From the NCBI GenBank assembly GCA_015233285.1, contig JADFYA010000001.1:1-39776 (forward strand): DNA of 39,776 nt, given 5' to 3'. Source of the stretch: Deltaproteobacteria bacterium (GTDB lineage Bacteria; Desulfobacterota; JADFXK01). Below, in pieces: positions 26,899-35,157 of the stretch. Every line of letters starts with the position of its first letter. Position 1 is the stretch's first letter. Made by a program: the position numbers and the translations under genes. The notes under the pieces are model-generated. The model searched no databases, had not been told where the DNA came from, and saw nothing but the letters and a program-made list of their open reading frames with translations.

Positions 26899-26982
26899 TG
26901 TCACAACTTGTAAACGTTAGACAATGGTGAGGGATAGGCCCTCTTTATAAGCCAAGGCGAAGCGAATTTCGGAGACCTGAGC

Positions 26983-28641
26983 ATGTATGACAGGGTAAAA
27001 GAGGGTAATTGGGATTCGGAAATTCTCCCGGCATCCGGCGATGAGACTGTTCGGCCTCTCTTTGATATCCGTTCGTTAGTTTACGCGTATCCAGATGGTC
27101 GTTCTGCACTTAAAGGGATCGATTTAACGATTCATCGTGGCGACAGGATTGCCCTGGTAGGACAAAACGGCGCCGGTAAGACCACCCTGGCCCTGCACCT
27201 CAACGGTCTTTTTCGTCCCAGAAGCGGGACGATTTTTTACGAAGGACTCCCACTTGATGGCGACTACTTGAGACAAGCACGTCTGCAAATAGGAATGCTT
27301 TTTCAGGACCCGGACGATCAGCTATTTTGTAATACTCTTGATGAGGATGTGGCATTTGGACCTCAAAATCAGGAACTGGATAGCCTGGAGGTTGAAAACC
27401 GCGTGGCGAATTCCTTGAAGGAAGTCGGTCTGTTGGATTTGCGGTTCAAAGCGCCCCACCGGCTGAGCTATGGTCAAAAGAAACGCGCCGCCCTGGCCGC
27501 TATTCTTGCGATGAATCCGGAGGTGCTCATCCTTGATGAACCCACGGCTAACCTCGATCCTAAACAGGAAAACATGTTCGCTGAGCTGCTGCGCCAGTTC
27601 AGGGGAACCCTTATTTGTATCAGTCATGACCTACCGTTGCTCTATGGTCTCTGCTCAAGGGCCGTGGTGATGGAGGATGGAAGAATTGACCACGATTTTT
27701 CCATGCAGGAACTGGTGTCACACAAAAAGTATCTGCGAGCACATGGGCTGGATTTCACATTTCGGCTTAGCTGCTGCCGCGGGGATGAAACGGACCACGA
27801 TGAAGACTATCGTCATTCTCCAACACTGTCGATAGCACCAGACACTCAGAACTGTGATGGAATGACGGCTGAGGAGGCGCTCGCACACGACCTGATCCGA
27901 ATGCACGATTACCGGTATCTATACCCTGACGGCACATGGGGAATCCGTGGCGTGGAACTCGCGATTCGCGAGGGTGAAAGCGTTGCAATCCTGGGAGAAA
28001 ATGGGGCCGGTAAATCAACGCTGGTGTCTTGCATGGCCGGCATACTTGGAGGTGATGGGCAGTATTTCTTCGATGGGAGATTGGTTTCAAAGAAAGGGCG
28101 CAATAAACTCTGGCGGCACATTGGGATGGTTTTTCAAGACCCGGCAGATCAACTCTTTTGCCCGTCATGTAGGGAAGAGGTTGCTTTCGGTCCCAAGCAG
28201 CTAAAACTGGCCGCCTCAGAGGTCGATGCGCGGGTCGAAGAGGCCCTTGCTCAAGTCCGTCTAACGGGTTTCGAGGACCGTGTACCTAATAATCTTAGCG
28301 CGGGCGAGCGCAAGAGACTCGCTCTGGCATCGGTTCTCAGTATGCGGCCTCGGGCGCTCATTATAGACGAGCCAACCGCCAATTTAGACCCGCAGAACGA
28401 GGAACTCTTTTGCGATATACTTCGGCAACTTTCCGTTACTAAGATTCTGATCAGCCATGACATGGATATCATATCCCTGCTCGGTGAGAGAATCGTAGTG
28501 ATGCACCGTGGAAGGCTAATCCGCGACTATTCTGCCTCGACTTTCATGAAAGACGAACACCTGATTTCAGTCAATGGCCTTGATTATACTCTCAGGAATG
28601 ACTGCTGCCGTGAGATTATGAAACTACAGCAAGCCGACTAA
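26983..28641 (+). CDS. nikO: Tandem two-domain ECF ATPase (NikO/CbiO fused pair)
   Basis: 552 residues from ATG 26983, with GGAG 8 nt upstream. It contains two complete ABC modules. The first has Walker A GQNGAGKTT (60-68), the ECF Q-loop FQDPDDQLF, signature LSYGQKKR and LILDEPTANLD. The second has GENGAGKST, FQDPADQLF, LSAGERKR and ALIIDEPTANLD. Each module ends in a similar tail with GLDFTFRLSCC or GLDYTLRNDCC, so the pair arose by duplication and both tails keep a double cysteine. It energises NikQ-NikM. Most nickel ECF systems use a single NikO as a homodimer; a fused heterodimer is less common. It is transcribed divergently from nikKLMQ. Confidence 0.92.
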   Translation: MYDRVKEGNWDSEILPASGDETVRPLFDIRSLVYAYPDGRSALKGIDLTIHRGDRIALVGQNGAGKTTLALHLNGLFRPRSGTIFYEGLPLDGDYLRQARLQIGMLFQDPDDQLFCNTLDEDVAFGPQNQELDSLEVENRVANSLKEVGLLDLRFKAPHRLSYGQKKRAALAAILAMNPEVLILDEPTANLDPKQENMFAELLRQFRGTLICISHDLPLLYGLCSRAVVMEDGRIDHDFSMQELVSHKKYLRAHGLDFTFRLSCCRGDETDHDEDYRHSPTLSIAPDTQNCDGMTAEEALAHDLIRMHDYRYLYPDGTWGIRGVELAIREGESVAILGENGAGKSTLVSCMAGILGGDGQYFFDGRLVSKKGRNKLWRHIGMVFQDPADQLFCPSCREEVAFGPKQLKLAASEVDARVEEALAQVRLTGFEDRVPNNLSAGERKRLALASVLSMRPRALIIDEPTANLDPQNEELFCDILRQLSVTKILISHDMDIISLLGERIVVMHRGRLIRDYSASTFMKDEHLISVNGLDYTLRNDCCREIMKLQQAD

Positions 28642-28694
28642 GGTAGGCAAATTGGCCGGATACGGTTCTATTGTCCCGAAGCATTCTCTACAAA

Positions 28695-28835
28695 GGCAAC
28701 AGATGAACCGGGCAGCCAGAATGCTGCCGTTGCCAAATGTTAGATAGCCGTTTCTTTTAGACGATCAGAATATAGAGCCAAGAAGGCTTCCAGACCGTAG
28801 AAGGGTCAATGGTTTTTGTGTTTCTTTGTCTTGGG
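28695..28835 (+). promoter_or_regulatory. Structured leader before the outer-membrane protein gene
   Basis: Plus strand: GGCAAC pairs with GTTGCC around an inner GGCAGC-CAGAAT-GCTGCC hairpin (28695-28734). Then come GTTAGATAGCC and, after a linker, AGCCAAGAAGGCTT (28776-28789), the same segment found in the other leaders. A CCAGACC/GGTC-TGG hairpin with TTTTTGTGTTT follows. A partial TCTTGGGC match to the GCCAAGA arm lies at 28828-28835. The terminator is weaker than in the minus-strand leaders. Confidence 0.5.
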
Positions 28836-28884
28836 CACAATTTGAAAAAAATTTACATTTCGTTTTTCATTCAGGAGGGAAGAT

Positions 28885-29892
28885 ATGTTCTTGAAAAGGT
28901 TATCATTGGCTGTTATGGCGGTTTTCATTATTTTTGGAGGCATGGCTTTTGCGGGCGATGCGAATGTTGGGCAGATGGCTTCCCCACGAGAATCGACCGA
29001 GGGTGCTGTTCCAAAGAAGCCGTTCCTGCTGGATATAAAAGGTGTGGAAAAAGTTGATATCCCCACCACCTACGGGCCTATCGTGACTGATACGGCCACT
29101 CCTATTGAAAAAGGCAAGCTCGCCATTCAACCGACTTTTGGCTATAGTTTTGTCACCGATACTTTCAATAGCAACTGGAGTCGAGGTTCTAGTGGTGGCA
29201 CTATCCGAAATTTTTTCATGAACTATAAACTGACATACGGGCCTATCGAAGATATGGAAGTCTTTTTAGTAATCCCCTATGTCCACAGGTGGGCCAGAAG
29301 CGTCGACGAACCAGGACCTAAGGGCGAGACCTCTGCGGATTCCGGAGGCTTGGGGGATCTCAACCTGACAGTCAAATACCGCCTGGTGGAAGAGACACCA
29401 AACCTGCCCACGGTAACAGCTTTGTTTTCCACGGGCTTTCCTACCGGTAAATTTGACCAGCTCAATCCCAGCGCCCTGGGTACGGATGCCATCGGCTGCG
29501 GCTCTTATCTTTTCACGACCGGTTTCAATGTGTCGAAGTATATCAATCCTGTTATTTTGTATGGCAATCTCTGGTATTCGATGCCCACCTCTTTTACTGA
29601 TGACGATGGTAACCAGCATCCGGGAGATTTTGTTACCGTCAATCTGGCCGCAGAATACCCGATAACCGATAAGTGGGTTAGTTTATTGGAGTTGACCAGC
29701 TCTTGGGGGGGCGGGCGTTTATTCGGCCCCTCAACCACATTGCCCTTGCAATCCCTCGTTTCGGTCATTCCGGGGATTGAATATATGGCTACAGAGAAAT
29801 TTTCTCTGGCTTTTGGTTTAGGTATCGACCTAATCGGGAAGAACACCAACGCCGCGATATCACCACTCTTCTCAATGAACTATGCTTTTTAA
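28885..29892 (+). CDS. Outer-membrane beta-barrel protein (MetA/phenol-degradation-like transporter family)
   Basis: 335 residues from ATG 28885, with AGGAGGGAAG 2-3 nt upstream. A signal peptide of about 24 residues ends AFAGDA. The mature protein alternates short beta strands and polar turns, ends in an aromatic residue (MNYAF), and contains GGLGDLNLTVKYRLVEE and VTALFSTGFPTGKFD. These match the outer-membrane channel family named after MetA of phenol degradation, whose substrates are diverse. Its position after the nickel ATPase and behind a leader like those of the other metal genes suggests passage of metal or metal chelates across the outer membrane. Confidence 0.75.
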   Translation: MFLKRLSLAVMAVFIIFGGMAFAGDANVGQMASPRESTEGAVPKKPFLLDIKGVEKVDIPTTYGPIVTDTATPIEKGKLAIQPTFGYSFVTDTFNSNWSRGSSGGTIRNFFMNYKLTYGPIEDMEVFLVIPYVHRWARSVDEPGPKGETSADSGGLGDLNLTVKYRLVEETPNLPTVTALFSTGFPTGKFDQLNPSALGTDAIGCGSYLFTTGFNVSKYINPVILYGNLWYSMPTSFTDDDGNQHPGDFVTVNLAAEYPITDKWVSLLELTSSWGGGRLFGPSTTLPLQSLVSVIPGIEYMATEKFSLAFGLGIDLIGKNTNAAISPLFSMNYAF

Positions 29893-30001
29893 AAACAAGT
29901 AAAAGACGGGTTCGTGTTGGTTGGTGTTAAGAAGAACAGAATCCATTCATGTAGGAAGCACGAGTATCATTTCTTTGGAATTTGGAGGATGAAAACAGGA
30001 G

Positions 30002-30040
30002 AGGCGAGCTGGTTCAGCCCAAACCGTTCGCCTTCTTTTT
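30002..30040 (+). terminator. Intrinsic terminator after the barrel protein gene
   Basis: AGGCGA-GC-TGGTT-loop-AACC-GT-TCGCCT followed by TCTTTTTTC on the plus strand, 110 bp after the stop codon. The complement strand has a poorer T-run (TCTCCTGTTTTC), so it may act in both directions between convergent genes. Confidence 0.65.
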
Positions 30041-30061
30041 TCATGTGAATATTGCTGGTTC

Positions 30062-30158
30062 TCACTTGAATCTTATGTGCATGCTGATGCGTCTCCGACT
30101 CGTGGAGATGATGGTCATGATCATGCACCTGATTTCCAGAGCCGTCTACTGTGACCAA
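30062..30158 (-). pseudogene. Degenerate His-rich gene remnant
   Basis: The minus strand encodes HDHDHHLHESETHQHAHK, matching the end of the intact His-rich protein (HDHDHPTHEVEPHQHVH) almost residue for residue. The frame has only a TTG start without a ribosome-binding site, lacks the His-rich N-terminal half, and runs on through a terminator hairpin to 29967. I read it as a decayed paralogue rather than a working gene. Confidence 0.5.
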
Positions 30159-30216
30159 CAGTGTCCAGACGGCGGCCGGTGAGGCTGCAGTCCATCCACC
30201 TGGCTACATATCTAAA

Positions 30217-30813
30217 CTAAACTTCAGGCTTTTTACCCACCACCACGAACATCCTTTCATCATCTATAATAGACTTGGGACCAATGCCCGTTAGGACGAA
30301 ATATCTGACAATCTCACTGGCATCCGGGAGATTGTCAGACGCCACCTCTGCGTCTGCGGATTTGTGAAGCTGGTTGATCGCATCCCGGCTTTGGGAGTGG
30401 CAGACAATTAGTTCTCCACCCGGCTTCAGGTAACTGTCGAGCCTGGCTATGGCTCGTGCCTTATCGTCAAAGTGCGGGAAAACGGAATAACAGATAACCG
30501 CATCGAAGGAAGCCGGAGGCAACGGCATCGTAAGCACATCACCCACCATGAACTCAACGGCATCGCTTCGACATTTTTGCCGGGCCACTGCAATCATGTT
30601 TTCCGACAGATCAATGGCCGTGATCGTACCATTGGGTCCAATCCGCGGCAGAAGAAAGGGAATGAGAATTCCGGTGCCGGTTCCGACATCCAGAATCGCG
30701 TCGCCGGGCCGGAGATCAACCATATCCAGGATTTCAATTATTTTACCTGGATCGTGTTGGCACACCCGGTCCCATGTCTCAGCCATCCGGTCAAAAAATT
30801 CTCTTTGGCCCAT
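30217..30813 (-). CDS. Class I SAM-dependent methyltransferase
   Basis: 198 residues. Motif I AILDVGTGTGILIPFL is near residues 39-54, then TAIDLSENMIAVARQKC and PLPPASFDAVICYSVFPHFDD, all typical of small-molecule methyltransferases of the type 11/UbiE-like group. It follows the FecE-like ATPase gene by 20 bp and is the last gene of the second import operon. The substrate is unknown. In this setting it could methylate an imported chelator or a tetrapyrrole precursor. Confidence 0.85.
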   Translation of the reverse strand: MGQREFFDRMAETWDRVCQHDPGKIIEILDMVDLRPGDAILDVGTGTGILIPFLLPRIGPNGTITAIDLSENMIAVARQKCRSDAVEFMVGDVLTMPLPPASFDAVICYSVFPHFDDKARAIARLDSYLKPGGELIVCHSQSRDAINQLHKSADAEVASDNLPDASEIVRYFVLTGIGPKSIIDDERMFVVVGKKPEV

Positions 30814-30833
30814 ACCATAAGCTCTCTTTCAGG

Positions 30834-31664
30834 TTAATGAATTGGTGACACGGCCCTTAACTTCCGGGAGGAAGAAGTAGCGGGGCTCTCGTCACGGCAA
30901 CATGATCCCTGGTCATGACAGGGAATAACCACCGCTATCCCGTCCATCTCCCGGACCATGACGTTGAGTTTATAGACCTCCTTGATATTTTCGGCCGTGA
31001 CTACTTCCCGTCCCCCGGTGGCAAAGAGTAGGCCATCCGCCATCATCAAAAATTTGTCCGAGAAGCGGAGGGCGGTGTTCAGGTCGTGCATGACCGTAAT
31101 GGTCACCAGGCCGAGCCGTTTGGTCACATCCCGGATAAGAGACATCACCTCAAGTTGGCTCCGGATATCGAGATGGTTTACCGGTTCGTCCAGGAGCAGA
31201 ACCTGCGGCGCCTGGGCCAGTGCCCGAGCAATCACCACCCGCTGGAGTTCTCCGCCGCTCAGTTCAGTGGTGTTGCGGTCGGAATATGGGCCAAGCCCCA
31301 TGAGTTCGATGATCCGGCTGGTTTCCTGGATGTCCCTGGCCGAGACATGCCAGGTCATATGGGGCTTACGGCCGATGAGCACGGCCTCAAAAACCGTGCA
31401 GTCCACCGCCCGTGATTTCTGAGGCATGTACCCGATGCTGCGGGCCAGCTGTTCCCGTGACATACGGCCGGTATCTCGCCCATGCAGATGCACGGTACCC
31501 CTATGGGGATGCAATATTTTGTTGATGGTCTTGAGTAATGTGCTTTTACCCGAACCGTTCATACCCAGAACCGAGACGACCTGGCCGCCCTGAATGTGGC
31601 AAGAAATGTCTTTTAGAACTTCATGCTTGCCGTAAGAGAATGAAATACCTTCAATGCTAATCAA
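30834..31664 (-). CDS. FecE-like ABC importer ATPase with Cys-rich tail
   Basis: 276 residues. Walker A GMNGSGKST (34-42), signature LSGGELQR and Walker B VLLLDEPVNHLD identify the siderophore/cobalamin importer ATPase type. The C-terminal tail has an unusual CHDQGSCC cluster (Cys 249, 255 and 256) followed by a serine-rich end, absent from the other FecE in this window. Such a tail might sense or bind metal in the cytoplasm. It overlaps the permease gene by 4 bp. Confidence 0.9.
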   Translation of the reverse strand: MISIEGISFSYGKHEVLKDISCHIQGGQVVSVLGMNGSGKSTLLKTINKILHPHRGTVHLHGRDTGRMSREQLARSIGYMPQKSRAVDCTVFEAVLIGRKPHMTWHVSARDIQETSRIIELMGLGPYSDRNTTELSGGELQRVVIARALAQAPQVLLLDEPVNHLDIRSQLEVMSLIRDVTKRLGLVTITVMHDLNTALRFSDKFLMMADGLLFATGGREVVTAENIKEVYKLNVMVREMDGIAVVIPCHDQGSCCRDESPATSSSRKLRAVSPIH

Positions 31665-32737
31665 CGCGACCTCCTGGTCAGCAGCAGGTAAAGAAAAAGC
31701 GGCGCCCCGGCAAAGGAGGTGATGATGCCGACCGGCAAAATAACCGGAGCCAGCACCGTCCGGGAAAAAATGTCTGAGCAGAGCAGCAGCAGTCCTCCGG
31801 CCAGGGCGGAAGCCGGGATTAGAAAGCGCTGATCATTGCCCACGACCAGCCGCATCAGGTGGGGAGCCAGGAGACCGATAAATCCGATAATGCCCAGAAA
31901 GGAGGTGGCCACGGATACGATCAGGCAGGTGATGACCAATCCGGCCAGTCTGAGGCTTTTTACCCCCACCCCCAGGCTCTTGGCCACATCGTCACCCCAT
32001 TGCAGGGCGTTGTAACTCCAACTTTTAAGCATAAAATAAAGAAACGCCGGAACGAGGGTCACGGCCATGATGACATTTTCCGGAGGACCGGCCTTGCCCA
32101 GGTCGCCAAATGTCCAGAATACGGTGGCCGCGACCTGAACATCACTGGCGAAATATTGCAAAAGCATGGTGCAGGCACTCAGGAAAGCGCTCATGGCCAC
32201 CCCGGCCAGGATCATCGATTCAGCCGAGATCCTTTTGATCGTGGATAGGGCAAATATGACTATCACTGTGATCAGCGATCCGGTAAAGGCTGAAATCACC
32301 ACGGTTGACCGGGAGGTGAGGGTCACCGCTTCGTTGCCGGAGACATGAGTTTGCCCCGCACCAAGCATGATTATGGCGAAAGCCGCACCAAAAGCCGCCC
32401 CCTGGGAAACCCCCAGAGTGGATGGAGCGGCCAGAGGATTCTTGAGCAGGGTCTGCATCACGATACCCGATACGCCCAGTCCGGCGCCGGCCAGAATGGC
32501 TCCCATGGTCCGGGGCAGACGAATACTCCAGACCAGATGTCTGACAATTCCTTCGTCGCCCAGGCCACACAGAGCTTTCAGAATGGCGGCCGGGCTAAGC
32601 TGGTACGATCCGACCCCCAGTGACAAAATGGCTACAGTCGAAAACAGAAAAACGGCGAACAGCAGAACCAGTGTTCTTCGCCTGGTTAACCGTTCGTAGC
32701 CGCTCTGTTCAGGTCCGGCCGAGGGGTCAATGAGCAT
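31661..32737 (-). CDS. FecCD-like ABC importer permease
   Basis: 358 residues from ATG 32737; the frame is open to 32836, but that extension lies within the binding-protein gene in another frame. About ten transmembrane segments carry the family motifs RLPRTMGAILAGAGLGVSG, NPLAAPSTLGVSQGAAFGA and GLLAPHLMRLVVGNDQR. It overlaps the binding-protein stop by 11 bp and the ATPase start by 4 bp. It is the membrane part of the second importer. Confidence 0.9.
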   Translation of the reverse strand: MLIDPSAGPEQSGYERLTRRRTLVLLFAVFLFSTVAILSLGVGSYQLSPAAILKALCGLGDEGIVRHLVWSIRLPRTMGAILAGAGLGVSGIVMQTLLKNPLAAPSTLGVSQGAAFGAAFAIIMLGAGQTHVSGNEAVTLTSRSTVVISAFTGSLITVIVIFALSTIKRISAESMILAGVAMSAFLSACTMLLQYFASDVQVAATVFWTFGDLGKAGPPENVIMAVTLVPAFLYFMLKSWSYNALQWGDDVAKSLGVGVKSLRLAGLVITCLIVSVATSFLGIIGFIGLLAPHLMRLVVGNDQRFLIPASALAGGLLLLCSDIFSRTVLAPVILPVGIITSFAGAPLFLYLLLTRRSR

Positions 32738-33833
32738 TGATAACCCCGTTGACAAACTGCAATTGCTGATACCCGCCGAACTCCTTCCGCATCTGGTCAT
32801 AACAGGCCACGCCGGTGAAGAACCGGAAAATCTCATCAGCTTTTTGGCCTGGATTCAAATCGGCAAATTTTTCGGGATAGAGGACATGCCCGGTGAAATA
32901 GGCATTGGCCAGGGCGATTTCCACATTGGTATAATAGTAGTTATAGGGTGGAGTGGTATAGACCCGACCTTGCTTGACGGCATCAAGCCGGTCATAAAAA
33001 TCCCGGTTCCTGGCACAGTCTTCCTTGAGGATGGTCAGCCCTCCCGCATCCACCAGGATAATTGACGGATTCCAGACCAGAAGCTGCTCTTTATCGATAA
33101 ACAGGTGTCCCCGCTGACCAAGACCCTTGGCCACATTGTTACCGCGCACCGCCTCAAGAGGGAAATAGTTGGCGTCAGTACTGGTAATGCCGTGGGTCCC
33201 TCTGGAGCCGAGACAACCCACATAGACACTGGGGCCGCCCTTTTCCGATGGTCCGATTCGGCGCAAAATATCTTTCTGAGCAGTATCGATAAAGGAGACA
33301 ACCTCCTGGGTCCGTTGCTCCCGGCCTAGCACCCGGCCCATCAGGGTGAGAGCTTTGATGACTTCATTCATGTCCAGAAATCCGGCGCTGCCGCCATAGC
33401 CGAGCCCCAGCACCGGCACTCCGGTTTTCTGCGCCAGATCGTTGGCCTTGGCCGCATCAAATCCGGCCGTAATGATCAGATCAGGATGAACGGTCATGAC
33501 GGCTTCAACATTTACCGGTTTCTGCCAGCCTTCCCCGATAACCGGGAGGTGAGTAGCTGCCTGGTGGATGGCCAGGCCGTACGGCCGGAGGGACGATGCG
33601 TCCAGACGCGATTCCGCCCCTTCGACACCGACGACCAGGTCAAAGGCGTTTAAGTAGACCACAAAGCGCATGGCCCCGCCCAGCGGAACTATCCGCTTGA
33701 CCTTCTGGGGCAGGGTGACCTTTCGCCCGAGCATATCCTCCACCACCCGTTGCTCCGGCTGACCCCCCAGGCCAATGGCGGGATAGATGGCCGACACAAG
33801 AATAAAGATTAAGATCACTCCAAGCCGTCTCAT
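32727..33833 (-). CDS. Periplasmic metal-chelate binding protein (FecB-like), second importer
   Basis: 368 residues. A signal peptide (MRRLGVILIFILVSAIYPAIG) precedes the mature VVEDMLGRKVTLPQKVKRIV, the first strand of class III binding proteins. PDLIITAGFD and NPSIILVDAGG mark the two lobes. Segments GGAMRFVVYLNAFDLVVGVE and THGITSTDANYFPLEAVRGN differ from BtuF and ordinary FhuD and resemble binding proteins found beside FmdE genes in anaerobes and archaea. The ligand is unknown; a molybdenum/tungsten, nickel or iron chelate are all possible. It overlaps the methyltransferase gene by 4 bp. Confidence 0.88.
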   Translation of the reverse strand: MRRLGVILIFILVSAIYPAIGLGGQPEQRVVEDMLGRKVTLPQKVKRIVPLGGAMRFVVYLNAFDLVVGVEGAESRLDASSLRPYGLAIHQAATHLPVIGEGWQKPVNVEAVMTVHPDLIITAGFDAAKANDLAQKTGVPVLGLGYGGSAGFLDMNEVIKALTLMGRVLGREQRTQEVVSFIDTAQKDILRRIGPSEKGGPSVYVGCLGSRGTHGITSTDANYFPLEAVRGNNVAKGLGQRGHLFIDKEQLLVWNPSIILVDAGGLTILKEDCARNRDFYDRLDAVKQGRVYTTPPYNYYYTNVEIALANAYFTGHVLYPEKFADLNPGQKADEIFRFFTGVACYDQMRKEFGGYQQLQFVNGVINAH

Positions 33834-34612
33834 GAATCAGTCCTCCAAACAACAATTCCCTGTTCGGCGCGGGTGATGTGCCGAACCGCCCCATTGACGG
33901 ACCAGGACCCCACAATCTTCTGTACGACATCTGGCTGCACACTTGCTCCCAAACGTTCGAGGTGGGCGGTCATATCGTCTTCAGCTTCGTCTATTGTTCC
34001 GGTCCATTCCCATTCTGTGTCTATAACTTCAAACCGGGGGCGTCGTCCCTGTTTTTCCAGCAGGGCATGAGCGGCAAAGGCGCCGGGCGGCGGTTGCAAT
34101 GACAGGCCGTGGGCCTGGAACACCTTTTCCATCAGCTCATTCTCTCGGATTCTTCCCCAGCCGATGTAGACACACCACTCACGGGAACACCTGTCCATTT
34201 TAAACAAATTGTCCTGGCCTCTGAGAGCCGGAGTCATGGCCGCCCAGACCACATCGAAGGCGGAGACCAACCCCAAGGTTTCTATATCCAGATCGCTCCA
34301 GTCAGCTTTGATGACATCAACATTATAGATATGGCGGGTATCGACTTCGTATTTTAACCGGGCCAGCATGGTTTCCGAGATATCCAGTCCCATTACATGT
34401 TGAGCTTCTGCAGCCAGAGGCAGGGTGTAGACACCGGTCCCACACCCAATATCAAGGAGTTGCTTTCCTTCGACGGTCACCCCCATGGCCTTAATGCGGG
34501 AAACTGTCAGGGCAGTCTGGTTGAATACACTATCCTCAAAAGGCAAAGGATAGCGATCCGCCTTCCTGTTCCAAAACAATACATCCCTTTCTGCTGCGGA
34601 TGATACAGGCAT
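33830..34612 (-). CDS. Class I SAM-dependent methyltransferase, second copy type
   Basis: 260 residues from ATG 34612, with AGGGGG 7-9 nt upstream; GTG at 34621 is an alternative that overlaps the FmdE-like gene. Motif I LLDIGCGTGVYTLPL is near residue 54, followed by MGLDISETMLARLK. Unlike the smaller methyltransferase at the operon end, it carries an extra C-terminal domain of about 100 residues with many tryptophans (EWEWTG, KIVGSWSVNGAV). It lies between the FmdE-like and binding-protein genes, so it probably modifies the metal ligand or chelator handled by this operon. Confidence 0.83.
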   Translation of the reverse strand: MPVSSAAERDVLFWNRKADRYPLPFEDSVFNQTALTVSRIKAMGVTVEGKQLLDIGCGTGVYTLPLAAEAQHVMGLDISETMLARLKYEVDTRHIYNVDVIKADWSDLDIETLGLVSAFDVVWAAMTPALRGQDNLFKMDRCSREWCVYIGWGRIRENELMEKVFQAHGLSLQPPPGAFAAHALLEKQGRRPRFEVIDTEWEWTGTIDEAEDDMTAHLERLGASVQPDVVQKIVGSWSVNGAVRHITRAEQGIVVWRTDS

Positions 34613-34614
34613 GG

Positions 34615-35145
34615 TCACCACCCCCTGGAATATTCCTTAGCACAATCAAGGCAAACCGTTTTGCCGTTCATGAGCCGCATCATGTGTTCCGCGGCGCTCT
34701 CACCGCATTGATCACACTGGAGGCTGCTGAACAGGCGAGCCGTTTCCGGAACATCAAAAGAAGGGATTTTAAAATCAAACAACTCGTCGATGGGTGTATG
34801 CAGGATGGCCTCCTGAACCGCATCCCTATCCATGTTTTCCCTGGGAAACGTCACCTTAAGGACGACCCTGACTTTATTTCCGGTTTTCCGGTCAAAAAAG
34901 CTGAAGGCTTGTTTGCCTCTACCCCGATAGATCAAATTCCCTTTGCCCAGGCTGCAACCGGTCAATACCTGAATAGCATCGACCCCGCAGGCGTCGTTTT
35001 CCGCAACGCAGACGATCTCTTCATCCGATGAAAATGTTACACCCAAGTATTGCCGGGCGGCTTCACCGGCCCTAAAACCGATAGCCAGGCCGGGACAGGC
35101 ATGTCCGTGAAAATCTACACATTGTTTCCAGGCATTGTTGTCCAT
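34615..35145 (-). CDS. FmdE-family protein with C-terminal zinc ribbon
   Basis: 176 residues. The N-terminal FmdE domain has DFHGHACPGLAIGFRAG (11-27) with the conserved His and Cys ligands, and AENDACGVDAIQVLTGCS. The C-terminal ribbon has CxxC pairs at 144/147 and 165/168, as in zinc-binding FmdE-TraR fusions. FmdE was named for a gene in the molybdenum formylmethanofuran dehydrogenase operon, but its function is not settled; a metal or cofactor handling role fits. CGGAGG lies 8 nt before the ATG, and it starts 12 nt after the TonB receptor stop. Confidence 0.88.
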   Translation of the reverse strand: MDNNAWKQCVDFHGHACPGLAIGFRAGEAARQYLGVTFSSDEEIVCVAENDACGVDAIQVLTGCSLGKGNLIYRGRGKQAFSFFDRKTGNKVRVVLKVTFPRENMDRDAVQEAILHTPIDELFDFKIPSFDVPETARLFSSLQCDQCGESAAEHMMRLMNGKTVCLDCAKEYSRGW

Positions 35146-35157
35146 ATCAAACCTCCG

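Noticed and set aside
29967..30158. An intact 63-residue His-rich protein gene on the minus strand.
   Set aside because: TTG start without ribosome-binding site, the His-rich N-terminal half is missing, and the 3' half overlaps the terminator of the convergent gene; kept only as a remnant.
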